Source: Closterium sp. NIES-65
Taxonomy: Eukaryota; Streptophyta; Zygnematophyceae; Desmidiales; Closteriaceae
Length of the DNA stretch: 64,000 bases
Reading direction: 5' to 3'
NCBI GenBank assembly: GCA_948144175.1
Contig: CANXME010002320.1
Coordinates: forward strand, 62,001-126,000
Part shown: positions 19,694 through 30,258 of the stretch, piece by piece
How the letters are laid out: each line of letters begins with the position of its first letter
Numbering within the stretch: position 1 is the first letter of the stretch
Position numbers and translations under genes: made by a program
Notes under the pieces: generated by a model
The model's input: the letters and a program-made list of their open reading frames with translations, nothing else
What the model was told of the DNA's origin: nothing
Database searches by the model: none

Positions 19694-22435
19694 CTGGGGG
19701 TGCGGAGCCTGGGGGTGCTGGCTCTGCTCGTGTGGCCGCCGGCGGTACTTCGTCAAGGCGGGAAGCCGCTCTCTCCGCAGGAGCTGCGCGTGTGGTTCGC
19801 CCGCCGCTTGAGACGTGCTGCTGGAGCTGGAGCTGCTGGGGGTGTTGGCGCTGGTGTTTCTACTGGTGCTGGTGCGTCTGGGGGTGCTGCTGAGGCAGCT
19901 GGTGCTGACGGTCCTACTGGAGTTGGTGCTGCTGGAATTGGAGCTGCTGGGGGTGTTGGCGCTGGTGTTTCTACTGGTGCTGATGGTCCTACCGGAGTTG
20001 GTGCTGCTGGAGCTGGAGCTGCTCGGGGTGTTGGCGCTGGCGGTGCTGCTGGCGCTGGTGCTTCTGAGGGTACTGGAGTTGGCGCTGTTGGAGCTGGAGG
20101 TTCTGCTGGCGCTGGTGCTGCCGGTGGGGGTACTGGTGCCGTACTTGTTGGTTCTAGAGGCGCTGCGCGGCCGAGGCCGTACTTCGTTCCGCTCCTGGAG
20201 CAGGTTCTTGGTCTCCCGCCCTCTACTGGTCCTGCTCCTCCCCCTAGAGTGTCCACCGCGTGTCCAGTCGCAGTCACAATTACTGCCCGCCCTCCCCTCT
20301 ACCCTGCTCCTTCTCCCTACACTGGTCCTACTACAGGTCTTGCTGAGCGTCGTGAGCCGTCCGTCCCGCGTCACCTGTTCGTGCTGCTCGCACTAGTGGT
20401 CGTACTGCGCGTCCGCGTCCTCCTGCGGTTCCCGGCACACACCAGATGGCACTGCGTCCTTCCACTGCTCCGTTGCGTGTCCCGTTGCCGTCTCCTCCAG
20501 AGTCCCTCTCTTCCTTCTCTTGCTGACCCGGAGTCTGACTCCCTTCGTGCTGCTAGTCCTTCGGTCACGCGCCCTTCTTGCTACTGTCGTCACTGACCCT
20601 TCCTTTGAGTCTGCTGCTGTGTCTGCTTCTCGTTGCTGAGCTTGTCAACTTCGCTGCTCACTGTCGTCTAGACTACGCTGCCAGTCTTAATGCTGAGTCT
20701 GAGTCTGTCTGTCCTCCGTCCGTCGGGGGTGAGTGTGCTCTTAGCACGGACGTCCTTGAGGACAGGCAGGAGGAGTTCCAGTGCTTTGCGGCTGCTTTGC
20801 CCCATCTCGTGTCCCATGCTGATTACCCCTGAGGGAGACCCGGTGCACCAGACATCCCGACTCCTCGATCGTACGCTGAGGCGATCGAGGGTCCCTACTC
20901 CTCTCAGTGGCAGTCGGCCATGGACGCAAGAGATGGCTTCCTGGAAGTCCACAGGCACCTACATCGACGAGGTTCCCCCACCTGGGGCGAACATCGTCAG
21001 TGGGATGTGGAATCTTCAGGGTGAAGCGGCCGCCAGGCTCTCCGCCTGTCTTCAAGGCGCGTTACGTGGCTCGAGGCTTCAGTCAGCGGCAGGAGTTGAC
21101 TACTTTCATACCTTCTCTCCCACCCCGAAGATGACCACTCTTCGGATGCTGCTGCACATAGCCGCTCAGCGCGACTACGAGCTTCACTCTCTTGACTTCA
21201 GCACTGCTTTCCTGCAGGGCAGCCTGCACGAGGAGATCTGGCTGCGCCGCCCTCCTGGCTTCACTGGGTGTTTCCTCCTGGCACCCAGTGGAGCCTCCGG
21301 CGGCCAGTCTACGGTCTCCGCCAAGGCGCCCCGTGAGTGGCACGACATACTGAGGACTACACTTGCGGCTCTTGGGTTTGCTCCTTCTACAGCCGACCCG
21401 TCGCTATTTCTACGCACCGACACCTCTTTGCCGCCGTTCTACATCCTCGTGTACGTCGACGACCTGGTCTTTGCCCCTGCTGACACTACTGGACTCGCCC
21501 ACGTGAAGTCCGAGCTGCAGAAGAGACACACGTGCACAGACCTGGGTGAACTGCGCAGCTACCTTGGCTTGCAGATCACCCGGGAGAGAGCACAGAGCAC
21601 CATTACCCTGACTCAGTCACACATGGTGCAGCAGGTCCTTCAGCGCTTCGGCTTCACGTACTCCTCGCCTCAGGCCACTCCTCTGCCTACTCGCCACTCG
21701 CTCTCAGCTCTGCCTTCGGATGAGTCCGTAGAGTCGAGTGGCCCGTACCCAGAGCTTGTTGGCTGCCTCATGTACCTGATGACCTGCACACGACCTGACC
21801 TTGCATACCCTCTTAGCATCTTGGCACGCTATGTTGCTACTGGGAGACACCGACCAGAGCACATGGCTGCAGCGAAGAGGGTGTTGTGCTACATGTGCAG
21901 TACGTCGGGCATGGGGCTAGTGCTTGGAGGGCGACGTCGAGTACTCCTCACAGGTCATGCTGACGCTTCTTGGGCTGACGACCAGGCTACGCAGCGGTCG
22001 TCACAGGGTTAACACCTTCAGCCTTGGCTCCGGCTCTGTTTCGTGGCGGTCTACCTGCTCGTCCTCTGTTCTCGGCTCCAACTGTGAGGCTGAGATCTAC
22101 GCAGGGGCCAGGCTGCACAGGAGCTATGCTGGCTCACCTACCTGCTGATTGACCTAGGAGAGCCGCCTCGTTCTCCTCCAGTTCTGTACGTAGACAACAA
22201 GGCCATGCTGGCCTTGTGTCGGGAGCACAGACTGGAGCACAGAATGAAGCACATTGCTCTCCGCTACTTCTTGTCTCGTGAGCTGCAGCAGCGTGGTCAG
22301 CTCCGCCTCACCTACGTGGCCTCTGAGGCCAACACTGTTGATATCTTCACCAAGGCCCTTTCGCCTTGTGATCATCAGCGCTTCTGTACTGTGCTAGGTC
22401 TTGTGCCTACCTGGCCTCACTTGCTCACTTCTTGA
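19694..22435 (+). pseudogene. A4 pol 3' half: spacer, RT and RNase H
   Basis: It resumes the Ala/Gly spacer cut by G1 (repeats of GVGAG, STGAG, PTGVG), containing LSPQELRVWFARR, then a Pro-rich linker. The frame shifts several times before RT, which is readable from about 20930: VPPPGANI, FSPTPKMTTLRMLL, DYELHSLDFSTAFLQGSLHEE, ILVYVDDLVFA (intact YVDD), TCTDLGELRSYLGLQI, MTCTRPDLAYPLSILARY. RNase H has TGHADASWADD, then a one-base insertion near 22008, and ends ALRYFLSRELQQR, YVASEANTVDIFTKAL and LGLVPTW at about 22435. Catalytic motifs survive better than the frames, so the breaks look recent (or include sequencing errors). Confidence 0.85.
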
Positions 22436-22635
22436 TCTTGTTTGTACTGTCTTCTTTTCTATACCTGCCCTTGCTTGTTTTACCTTATATATATGACCTT
22501 GCATGTGAACTGGCCTTGTGGCCTTACTCTTGTGCTTGGACTGTGTGGTGACTTTGTGATCCACCCTGAGCTTGCTTTGCTTTGCTTGACTGGTCTTGTG
22601 ACCACTTGTTCTCCCCCACTTTGCCTATGGGGGTG

Positions 22636-22767
22636 TGTCAGAACATTATAGCTCATACATTTGTGTAGGCTGTAGTGGGGTAGCCCATAAGGGGTACAAC
22701 CCAATTAGGGTTAGTACTTGTACCCAACTGTTTCATAGTTCATTCATTCCATTCTCACTTCTCGTCC
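22636..22767 (+). repeat. A4 3' LTR (132 bp)
   Basis: Begins TGTCAGAACATTATAGC and ends CTTCTCGTCC, with the last base changed from A. Followed by CCAGG, the target duplication partner of 10188-10192. Confidence 0.85.
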
Positions 22768-23418
22768 CCAGGATGCTAAGAGGGTAAGCAAGGTTAGGAC
22801 GAGTGCAGGTCATCAGGTACATGAGGCAGCCCACAAGCTCTGGATACAAGCCACTCAGCTCTACATACTCATCCAAAGGCAGAGCTGAGAGCGAGTGACC
22901 GGTAGGCAGAGGAGTGGACAGTGGCGAGGAGTACGTGATGTCGAAGCGCTGAAGGACTTGCTGCACTATGTGTGATTGAGTCAGGGTGATGGTGCGGCGC
23001 GCTCTGTCCAGGGTGATCTGCAAGCCAAGATAGCTGTGCAGCTCACCCAGGTCTGTGCACGTATGTTTCTTCTGCAGCTCCGACTTCACTAGAGTCACTG
23101 CCTCAGCTTCAGCAGTGGCAAAAACCAAGTTCTTGACGTACACAAGGATGTAGAATGGCGGCAGCGAAGTGTCGGTGTGTAGAAATAGCGATGGGTCAGT
23201 AGTAGAAGGAGCAAACCCAAGAGCCGCAAGCGTAGTCCTCAGTGTGTCGTGCCACTCGCGAGGCGCCTGGCGGAGACCGTAGACTGGCCACCGGACGTTC
23301 CACTGGGTACCAAGAGGAAACGACCTAGTGAAGCCACGTGGGCGGCGCAGTCAGATCTCCTCGTGCAGGCTGCTCTGTAGGAAAAAAGTGCTGAAGTCAA
23401 GAGAGTGAAGCTCGTAGT
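22768..23418 (-). pseudogene. A3 reverse transcriptase part (5' side of the A4 insertion)
   Basis: Minus-strand Copia RT from DYELHSLDFSTFFLQ (cut at 23418 by the LTR of C1) through the substrate loop to GCLMYLMTCTRPNLAYPLSIL, where A4 interrupts it. The active site reads YVKN, with both Asp codons of YVDD replaced, so the enzyme is dead. Upstream A3 sequence is not found beyond C1, meaning the rest was lost or lies elsewhere. Confidence 0.85.
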
Positions 23419-24496
23419 TGTTGGTGTAAGGGCCTAATAAACTCAAGCTATTAAGACTTTATCACACTTAAAACCTCTCCTCGGGGTCACCTCCAAGGGT
23501 CCTTGGGTGCCTGGTACAAGACCAGCCCCTATCCTCGGGTCCGAGTTTGTAGAGAGAGGGATCAAGAGGGACTTAGTCAAAACAGCAAGAGTACCTTGAG
23601 CGTCGCGCAGCGTATCGTGCAGACCGTCGATCGGATTAAGCTGAGAATTTCCTATATCGAAGCTCACCCTAAGAGCTTTAAAATAAGCCAAGTTGCCTCG
23701 CGAAAAGTTCTGCCATTACGAAGTTATGGCTCGGACAGCGTTAGCCTAGCGTTGGAGTGCTAGCGTACTAGCGTTGACTCGGGTAGCATTCCGCCGTCGC
23801 ACCGCGTAGAAAGGAAATTCCAGCAAGGAAGGAATTCGCTTGAATCAATTTCACTATATTCAGGTACAAACAGAGAAGGAATAAATAGCTCTAGCTAGCA
23901 AGGACCTTGGGAATCAACCTGGGAACAACCAGGGATGATCCCAAATAATTCCAAGCAACAGAACCAACCTGGCTGGACAAAATAGCAGGTGATAGGTTGG
24001 TGAACAACCTCTGGTTCTGTTTTTCCAACCTGGGAAAGCAACAACCAGGTTCAGGTCCTAAAAACAGAACCTGTTCAGCCAAATGCTGGTTCCGCTGGTT
24101 TCCCCTGGCCCTATAGCATGCAGATACAGACAAACAACATCCAACCTTCACCTAAATTGTACCCCTATAGTGCCTGCCCTGCTACACTATAGTCAACCAA
24201 ACAAAACAGTACAATTTCGAGTTGGATAGAAATGAATCTGCGCAATCAAGTAAGTTGAACCGCAAAGCTTCCATCTTGGGTTCCTTTGCGAGCTCGTCCT
24301 TTCTGCTTGTACTGTTCATAGCGCGTACAATGTTATGCCGAAGCGCACATTTTGCGAGTACCTGCAAATGCTTCAAGCAAAAATTGCGAAAGCAAACAAA
24401 CACACAAACATACCATTCACACGCAAATGCATTCGCACACGCATACTCGTACAAACAGACGGCAGGATGTCGTGCAATGTGAATTTGCACCCAACA
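23419..24496 (-). repeat. C1 3' LTR (1078 bp)
   Basis: Plus-strand reading TGTTGGTGTAAGGG...TTGCACCCAACA. It lacks 15 bp (near 24080) that the 5' LTR has, and otherwise is almost identical. It contains the nested inverted repeat GGTTCTGTTTTT/AAAAACAGAACC conserved in other C LTRs. Confidence 0.95.
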
Positions 24497-24538
24497 CACT
24501 CCCCCTCAGCCTGCCGGCTGCATCCCCATCATTCCATA

Positions 24539-27500
24539 CTAGTTCATGCTCATTCCACTCATGCGCACACAACGCCAATGAGACTCATCCGCAAGCCTCT
24601 TGGTGAGGAAGTCTGCTGGCTGCTGGTGAGTCTTGATGTAGATCGGATTCACCGTCCCCCTCTTCACCTCCTTACGCAGCCAGTGCCACTTGATACGCAT
24701 GTGCTTATTCAGCCCATGAAGCACAGCGTTCTTGGCCATCCCAAGAGCTCCCTTGCTATCACAAAACAGCGGCGTAGCAACCTTTTGCTCCTGGCCAATC
24801 TCCTCCAACAGCCTCCTCAGCCAAATCACCTCCTTCACCCCATGGAACATCGCCATGTACTCTGATTCCACGGAAGAGAGTGCTGTCTCCGTCTGCTTCT
24901 TTGACCTCCAACTAACCGGTCCTCCCCCAACTACGCAGATGTATCCTCCCACAGACGAGGAATCCTCCTTCTCAGAGGCCCACGTAGCATCAGTAAAGCA
25001 AGTGAGAAAAAGCTTGCCTTCTCCAAGCCTCTCCCCCTTCTCTTTCAGCACCTCAACCCCCTTCTGCTTCACCTGTGCAGATGCGGAGTATTGAACTCCA
25101 ATGCTTGGGTGAGAGTTCAGATACTTCACCACACGCTCAGCTGCATCCACCTGCTCCTCTGATGGATTCTGCACTACCCTAGCCAGCTGCCCAATCGAGA
25201 AAGAGATGTCGGGTCTCGTGTGAACTGCTGCATACAAGAGGCTGCCCACCAAGGACTGAAATTGCTGCTGCTCCTCGGCTTCAACCCCTTCATCCTCTGC
25301 AGCTTTCACAAGCTTGAATTCTGCTGGCAGGGGAGTTGCAACCTTGCGCTCATTCTCAATTCCGTACTTCTCCCCAAGCTCCTTGATGAACTTCTCCTGG
25401 TGCAGCTTCAACCACCTGTGATCCAGATCCCTCTCCACGTGCATCCCGAGGTAGTACTTTACCTCCCCAAGGTTCTTGCACTTGAAGTTCTCCATCAGCT
25501 GCTGCTGCACCTTCTGGACCTCCTTCATGCTGCTGCTAAAGAGAAGAATGTCGTCCACATAGACCAGAAACAGCACCAGCTTCTCCCCCTCCCCCTTGAG
25601 AAAGAGGCTCTCATCACAGCTGCTGGTCCTGAATCCCATCTCCTCTAAAACAGTTGCCAACTTCTGGTACCAGCAGCGTGGCGCCTGCTTCAAGCCATAG
25701 ATGGACTTTTTCAGCTTGCACACCCTGCCCGTACCATCCTCATACCCAGGTGGCTGCGTCATGAACACCTCCTCCTCTAAAATCCCGTTGAGAAATGCCG
25801 TTGATATGTCCATCTGGATAATGAACTTCCCACTAACGGCTGCATCTGCCAACAAGACACGAAGGGTAGGGGGTTTGGCAGTGGGAGCAAAGATCTCATT
25901 GAAGTCCCGCTTCTCCTTCTGCATAAACCCCTTAGCCACCAACCTACTCTTGTAGATGGTGACCTGCCCCTTGTCGTCAGTCTTGATCCTTAGCACCCAC
26001 TTGCATTGTACCGCTTTCTTTCCTTCAGGAAGCACCACTAGTTCCCAAGTCCCATTCTCCAGCAGGCTCTGGTACTCAGCATCCCTGGAAGCTAGCCATT
26101 TGTCCCTATCTGGTCCAGCTAATGCCTCCTCCATGCTAGCTGGTTCCTCTGGTGCAGGGGCAAGAAAACAGTACGCAGGTTGATCCTCCTCATCCGGGTC
26201 ATAGCCATGCGGTAGAATCAGCAATGCCTCCTCGGTCCCAAGCTGCTGCTCCGCTACATCAGCTCCTGCAGTCAGCTTCTTAGTAGCCATACGGGTACGT
26301 CCTAGCCTGGAGACGGGTGTCTCCCATCCCTTCATAATAACACCCTTCGGCTTCTTAGTTTTCCCCTGCTGCTGCTCTCCTCCCTCGGATCCAGCAGCTC
26401 CACTAGTGCTACCGCTAATCTCCACACCATCACCTCCACCAGCAGGTGCCTCCTGCACCTTCTCTTTATCACCACCCTCTGCAGCTGCCTCCTCTCCCTC
26501 CTCCCACACACTAGGAGTCAGGTCCAGCTGCATGGTGATCTGCTCCATCTGCTGGGACACCCTGGCCTCCGGCTGTTTCTCCCAGCTCCCATACATCATG
26601 CCCTCAACAAACTTCACATCCCTGCTGTCAAACAACACACCCTTGGAAGGCTCCCACAGCAGCCATCCCTTGCTCTCAGCAGCCAGCCCCAAATGCACAC
26701 ACCAGATTGCACTCGCCCCCAACTTACTGCGGTAGGTCTTGGGAACGTGGGCGACTGCCATGCAACCGAACACCCTCAGCATGTCCATCGGCGGCTTCCT
26801 CCCAAGCCACCTCTCCAACGGCACCCACGAGTCATCCCCAACCTTTGTGAGTACCCTGTTCCTAGCGACGGTAGCGTGCCGAACAGCATGGGGCCACATC
26901 AAGTTGCCCAGCCCAGATTCTATGAGCAGCGCCCTAGCTGTCTCCAGAATTGTCCGGTTCGCCCGTTCTGCTACACCGTTGGACTGTGGGGTGTAAGCCG
27001 TGGTCAGCTCCCTCTGGATGCCCTGCTTCTTGAGCCAGGCCGTCATCTCAGCTCCAAGGAACTCACCACCCCGATCTGTCCTAATCCGCTTCACCACACA
27101 CTCCGCTTGCTTCTCCACGAACGGCAGCCAATCGTCCCGAATCGTGGAGGCGGCGTGATCTTTCTGCTTCAGCGGATACGCCCACATTAGCCTGCTCCAG
27201 TCATCCACTATGGTTAGGAAGTACCGCTCCCCCTTGTGCCCTTGCACCGGCAGCGGCCCCACCAAGTCCATGTGGACCAGCTCCAACGGCTTTTTGCTCC
27301 TGCCAGCCACACTATGGAAGGGGAAACGGGTGAACTTTGAAAGGAGGCAAATTTCACAGTTATCATCGGGTGGTTGTCCGTTCAGCTTTAAGCCCTTAAC
27401 GGCTCCATCCTTCTCCAGCTGCTTCAGCAAAGGCATTGCCACATGCCCCAAACGTCGGTGTGCAGTTGCCCAATCTGTCTCCCCAGATCTGGCCGACACT

Positions 27501-29119
27501 TTCACACCAACCCCTCCAACGGCGTTGCACTCCCCCTGGGATGCAGACCCCTCTCCAGCCTGCCCCCCACCGTGCCATGCCAGCGCCGGCAGCTGCCACA
27601 TAGATCTGTACACGTCCTTGCTCTCGTGCAGATCCCAAAGCACCCGATTGCCCAGCTTCCCCTTATAAGTGCGAGCCCCATCCGTGTTGGTGTTCACCCC
27701 AGCCTTGCCAAGCTTACGGAGGGAGATGAGGTTGGCCTTCGGGTCGGGGACGAGGAGAACGTCGTGCAGCACCACCGGCTTGCCATCCGCTCCCTTAAAT
27801 GCAGCTCGTCCCGCACCAGCCACCTTCAACATGTGTCCAGAGGCAGAGCACACCTCATTAATCGGTGCAGCGCGTACGTCGTCCAGCAGGTCCTTGCGCG
27901 GCGTCATTGTCCAAGCAGCGCCTGTGTCCAACACCCAATAGTCCAGGGGGTGCAGCTCTGCTCCAGCCTTAGCAGATGCGTCTCCTTGCTCCCCCTTGTC
28001 TCCCATATGGAAGAATTGGCCCGCGGTGCGCTCCTTCTTCTTCTCCGCACCGCCGTTGCCCTTCGGGTTGTTGTCGGACGAATCAGCGACCATGTTGGCG
28101 CCGTTTTTCTGGTTCCTCCGCGCGCCGCCATCCTGGTGACGATTCTGGGGGGTCCATCCATCGGGTTTCTTATAGCACAAAAACCAGGGGTGCCCTTCCT
28201 TCTCACAATACCAGCAACTCCCTTTCATTTTGCCACCAGCACCCGACTTGCCCCCACGTCCAGATTTCGCACCGCGACCCCAACCGGTACCTCCTTGTTG
28301 GTCGTTGGAGTCGTCGTCTTTCTTTGCACCGCGTCCAGCACCACCGAAGCCACGTCCTTTGCCACGTCGGCTCCCTTGCATCCCGTAGCCGCTGCTGCCG
28401 TCGTCTCCACCCCTCAGTTGGCGGCGACGGAAGTCCTCCTCCAGAATCTTCGTCCGCACCCACTCGAGCGTCCACAAGCTCTGGTTCTGCGGCAGGCTCA
28501 ATCCGCTCGTAAATTGAAGCCACGATTCCGGCAGCAGCGAGAGCATCTTCAAGCACTTTGTTTGCTCCGGGTAGGTGATCCCTGCGGTCGCCAACTTCGC
28601 GTAGAGGTCGCGCAATTTGTCCAGGACAGGTTGCACCGGCTCTCCCTCGCTCAGGCGCAACGCGGACAGCTCCCTCTCCAGCATCAATGTTGCAACAACG
28701 GAGGTCGGGGCGTGCAGCTCCTTCAACACCGTCCACGCCTTCGGACCGCACTCAACCTCCGGCAGCAGGTGCATGACGTGGTGACGCTGGTTCAGCTCCA
28801 AACTCTGCGACATCAAGTAGTAGCCAGCCGAGGCGCGCTCGTCCCAATCTTCCTGAAGGGCGGGGTCACTCGGTCTAGGCTCCTCCCCAATCATTAGTTT
28901 CAGCAATCCGATTTGACGGAAATAAAGTTGCATTTTCCAGGCCCAATCATCATAGCCCTCACCATTGAACTTCTCGACGGTAAAGTTTTTCAGCACCTCC
29001 TTGATCAGCGAGCCCTGGCTTGTTCGCGCTCCCCTTGGCGCAGAAACACCAGAATCATGGCTGCCGCTACGATCTTGGGCTGAAGATTCACCAGCTACCG
29101 CCGAGGTGTTGCCCGCCAT
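24539..29119 (-). CDS. Copia gag-pol polyprotein of C1 (1526 residues)
   Basis: A single frame from ATG at 29119 to the stop ending at 24539. Gag N-terminal region (FNGEGYDDWAWKMQLYF, LPESWLQFTSGL, EEDFRRRQLRG) is followed by a Gly/Arg-rich tract and the zinc knuckle CWYCEKEGHPWFLC at about residues 302-315. Protease active site DTGA is at 398-401. Integrase: HRRLGHV and CEICLLSK zinc ligands, core Asp618 (HMDLVGP), Asp682 (RTDRGGEF) and Glu718 (SNGVAER). RT has QMDISTAFLNG, YGLKQAPRCWYQ and YVDD at 1187-1190. RNase H has FTDATWAS, SSVESEYMAM, LFCDSKGAL. It ends HQQPADFLTKRLADE. It encodes packaging, maturation, cDNA synthesis and integration functions. No stop or frameshift and all catalytic residues present, so it may be autonomous. 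Confidence 0.95.
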   Translation of the reverse strand: MAGNTSAVAGESSAQDRSGSHDSGVSAPRGARTSQGSLIKEVLKNFTVEKFNGEGYDDWAWKMQLYFRQIGLLKLMIGEEPRPSDPALQEDWDERASAGYYLMSQSLELNQRHHVMHLLPEVECGPKAWTVLKELHAPTSVVATLMLERELSALRLSEGEPVQPVLDKLRDLYAKLATAGITYPEQTKCLKMLSLLPESWLQFTSGLSLPQNQSLWTLEWVRTKILEEDFRRRQLRGGDDGSSGYGMQGSRRGKGRGFGGAGRGAKKDDDSNDQQGGTGWGRGAKSGRGGKSGAGGKMKGSCWYCEKEGHPWFLCYKKPDGWTPQNRHQDGGARRNQKNGANMVADSSDNNPKGNGGAEKKKERTAGQFFHMGDKGEQGDASAKAGAELHPLDYWVLDTGAAWTMTPRKDLLDDVRAAPINEVCSASGHMLKVAGAGRAAFKGADGKPVVLHDVLLVPDPKANLISLRKLGKAGVNTNTDGARTYKGKLGNRVLWDLHESKDVYRSMWQLPALAWHGGGQAGEGSASQGECNAVGGVGVKVSARSGETDWATAHRRLGHVAMPLLKQLEKDGAVKGLKLNGQPPDDNCEICLLSKFTRFPFHSVAGRSKKPLELVHMDLVGPLPVQGHKGERYFLTIVDDWSRLMWAYPLKQKDHAASTIRDDWLPFVEKQAECVVKRIRTDRGGEFLGAEMTAWLKKQGIQRELTTAYTPQSNGVAERANRTILETARALLIESGLGNLMWPHAVRHATVARNRVLTKVGDDSWVPLERWLGRKPPMDMLRVFGCMAVAHVPKTYRSKLGASAIWCVHLGLAAESKGWLLWEPSKGVLFDSRDVKFVEGMMYGSWEKQPEARVSQQMEQITMQLDLTPSVWEEGEEAAAEGGDKEKVQEAPAGGGDGVEISGSTSGAAGSEGGEQQQGKTKKPKGVIMKGWETPVSRLGRTRMATKKLTAGADVAEQQLGTEEALLILPHGYDPDEEDQPAYCFLAPAPEEPASMEEALAGPDRDKWLASRDAEYQSLLENGTWELVVLPEGKKAVQCKWVLRIKTDDKGQVTIYKSRLVAKGFMQKEKRDFNEIFAPTAKPPTLRVLLADAAVSGKFIIQMDISTAFLNGILEEEVFMTQPPGYEDGTGRVCKLKKSIYGLKQAPRCWYQKLATVLEEMGFRTSSCDESLFLKGEGEKLVLFLVYVDDILLFSSSMKEVQKVQQQLMENFKCKNLGEVKYYLGMHVERDLDHRWLKLHQEKFIKELGEKYGIENERKVATPLPAEFKLVKAAEDEGVEAEEQQQFQSLVGSLLYAAVHTRPDISFSIGQLARVVQNPSEEQVDAAERVVKYLNSHPSIGVQYSASAQVKQKGVEVLKEKGERLGEGKLFLTCFTDATWASEKEDSSSVGGYICVVGGGPVSWRSKKQTETALSSVESEYMAMFHGVKEVIWLRRLLEEIGQEQKVATPLFCDSKGALGMAKNAVLHGLNKHMRIKWHWLRKEVKRGTVNPIYIKTHQQPADFLTKRLADESHWRCVRMSGMSMN

Positions 29120-29150
29120 AGCTACCTATATCGAGGATCACTATAACGCA

Positions 29151-29162
29151 GCTCTGATACCA
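29151..29162 (-). other. Primer-binding site of C1
   Basis: Minus-strand TGGTATCAGAGC, the exact 12-base plant initiator-tRNA-Met complement, begins three bases inside the 5' LTR. Confidence 0.9.
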
Positions 29163-29165
29163 GCT

Positions 29166-30258
29166 TGTTGGTGTAAGGGCCTAATAAACTCAAGCTATTA
29201 AGACTTTATCACACTTAAAACCTCTCCTCGGGGTCACCTCCAAGGGTCCTTGGGTGCCTGGTACAAGACCAGCCCCTATCCTCGGGTCCGAGTTTGTAGA
29301 GAGAGGGATCAAGAGGGACTTAGTCAAAACAGCAAGAGTACCTTGAGCGTCGCGCAGCGTATCGTGCAGACCGTCGATCGGATTAAGCTGAGAATTTCCT
29401 ATATCGAAGCTCACCCTAAGAGCTTTAAAATAAGCCAAGTTGCCTCGCGAAAAGTTCTGCCATTACGAAGTTATGGCTCGGACAGCGTTAGCCTAGCGTT
29501 GGAGTGCTAGCGTACTAGCGTTGACTCGGGTAGCATTCCGCCGTCGCACCGCGTAGAAAGGAAATTCCAGCAAGGAAGGAATTCGCTTGAATCAATTTCA
29601 CTATATTCAGGTACAAACAGAGAAGGAATAAATAGCTCTAGCTAGCAAGGACCTTGGGAATCAACCTGGGAACAACCAGGGATGATCCCAAATAATTCCA
29701 AGCAACAGAACCAACCTGGCTGGACAAAATAGCAGGTGATAGGTTGGTGAACAACCTCTGGTTCTGTTTTTCCAACCTGGGAAAGCAACAACCAGGTTCA
29801 GGTCCTAAAAACAGAACCTGTTTTGTCTTTGCCCAACCAGCCAAATGCTGGTTCCGCTGGTTTCCCCTGGCCCTATAGCATGCAGATACAGACAAACAAC
29901 ATCCAACCTTCACCTAAATTGTACCCCTATAGTGCCTGCCCTGCTACACTATAGTCAACCAAACAAAACAGTACAATTTCGAGTTGGATAGAAATGAATC
30001 TGCGCAATCAAGTAAGTTGAACCGCAAAGCTTCCATCTTGGGTTCCTTTGCGAGCTCGTCCTTTCTGCTTGTACTGTTCATAGCGCGTACAATGTTATGC
30101 CGAAGCGCACATTTTGCGAGTACCTGCAAATGCTTCAAGCGAAAATTGCGAAAGCAAACAAACACACAAACATACCATTCACACGCAAATGCATTCGCAC
30201 ACGCATACTCGTACAAACAGACGGCAGGATGTCGTGCAATGTGAATTTGCACCCAACA
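29166..30258 (-). repeat. C1 5' LTR (1093 bp)
   Basis: Full length, ends TGTTGG/CCAACA. It immediately adjoins the C2 RT gene at 30259, with no intervening base. Confidence 0.95.

Larger units (their letters stand above)
10193..22767 (+). mobile_element. Copia family A element A4, carrying Gypsy G1 inside
   Basis: Both LTRs are present (10193-10324 and 22636-22767, 132 bp each), with a primer-binding site, minisatellite leader, gag, protease, integrase, Ala/Gly spacer, RT and RNase H. Without G1 the element is about 7.5 kb. It sits antisense inside the A3 pol gene with a 5-bp target duplication (TCAGG/CCAGG). Several frameshifts and one early stop make it non-coding as it stands, but the RT active site (YVDD), the protease DSGA and the integrase catalytic residues are intact. 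Positions 22436-22635 hold the 3' untranslated stretch with no gene. Confidence 0.9.
23419..30258 (-). mobile_element. Copia family C element C1, full length and apparently intact
   Basis: A 6840-bp minus-strand element with both LTRs (5' LTR 29166-30258, 3' LTR 23419-24496), a tRNA-Met-like primer-binding site, one uninterrupted gag-pol frame and a polypurine tract (GGCTGAGGGGGAGTG, read on minus, ending at 24497). LTRs begin TGTTGG and end CCAACA. Apart from a 15-bp deletion in the 3' LTR and very few substitutions they are the same, indicating recent transposition. The flanks do not match: A3 RT on the left (GTAGT) and C2 RT on the right (TCTTG), so this is probably a recombinant of two insertions. 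Confidence 0.93.

Noticed and set aside
1..23418. Idea that A1 (starting at position 1 near CGCTGAGCGG) and A3 (ending at 23418 just before the same codon region) are two halves of one element
   Set aside because: Their LTRs are of clearly different subtypes, and position 1 is an arbitrary window edge; coincidence is more likely.
24539..29119. Long plus-strand frames (for example 27443-28897) opposite C1 pol
   Set aside because: Shadows of the C1 polyprotein on the other strand, reproduced at every C copy.
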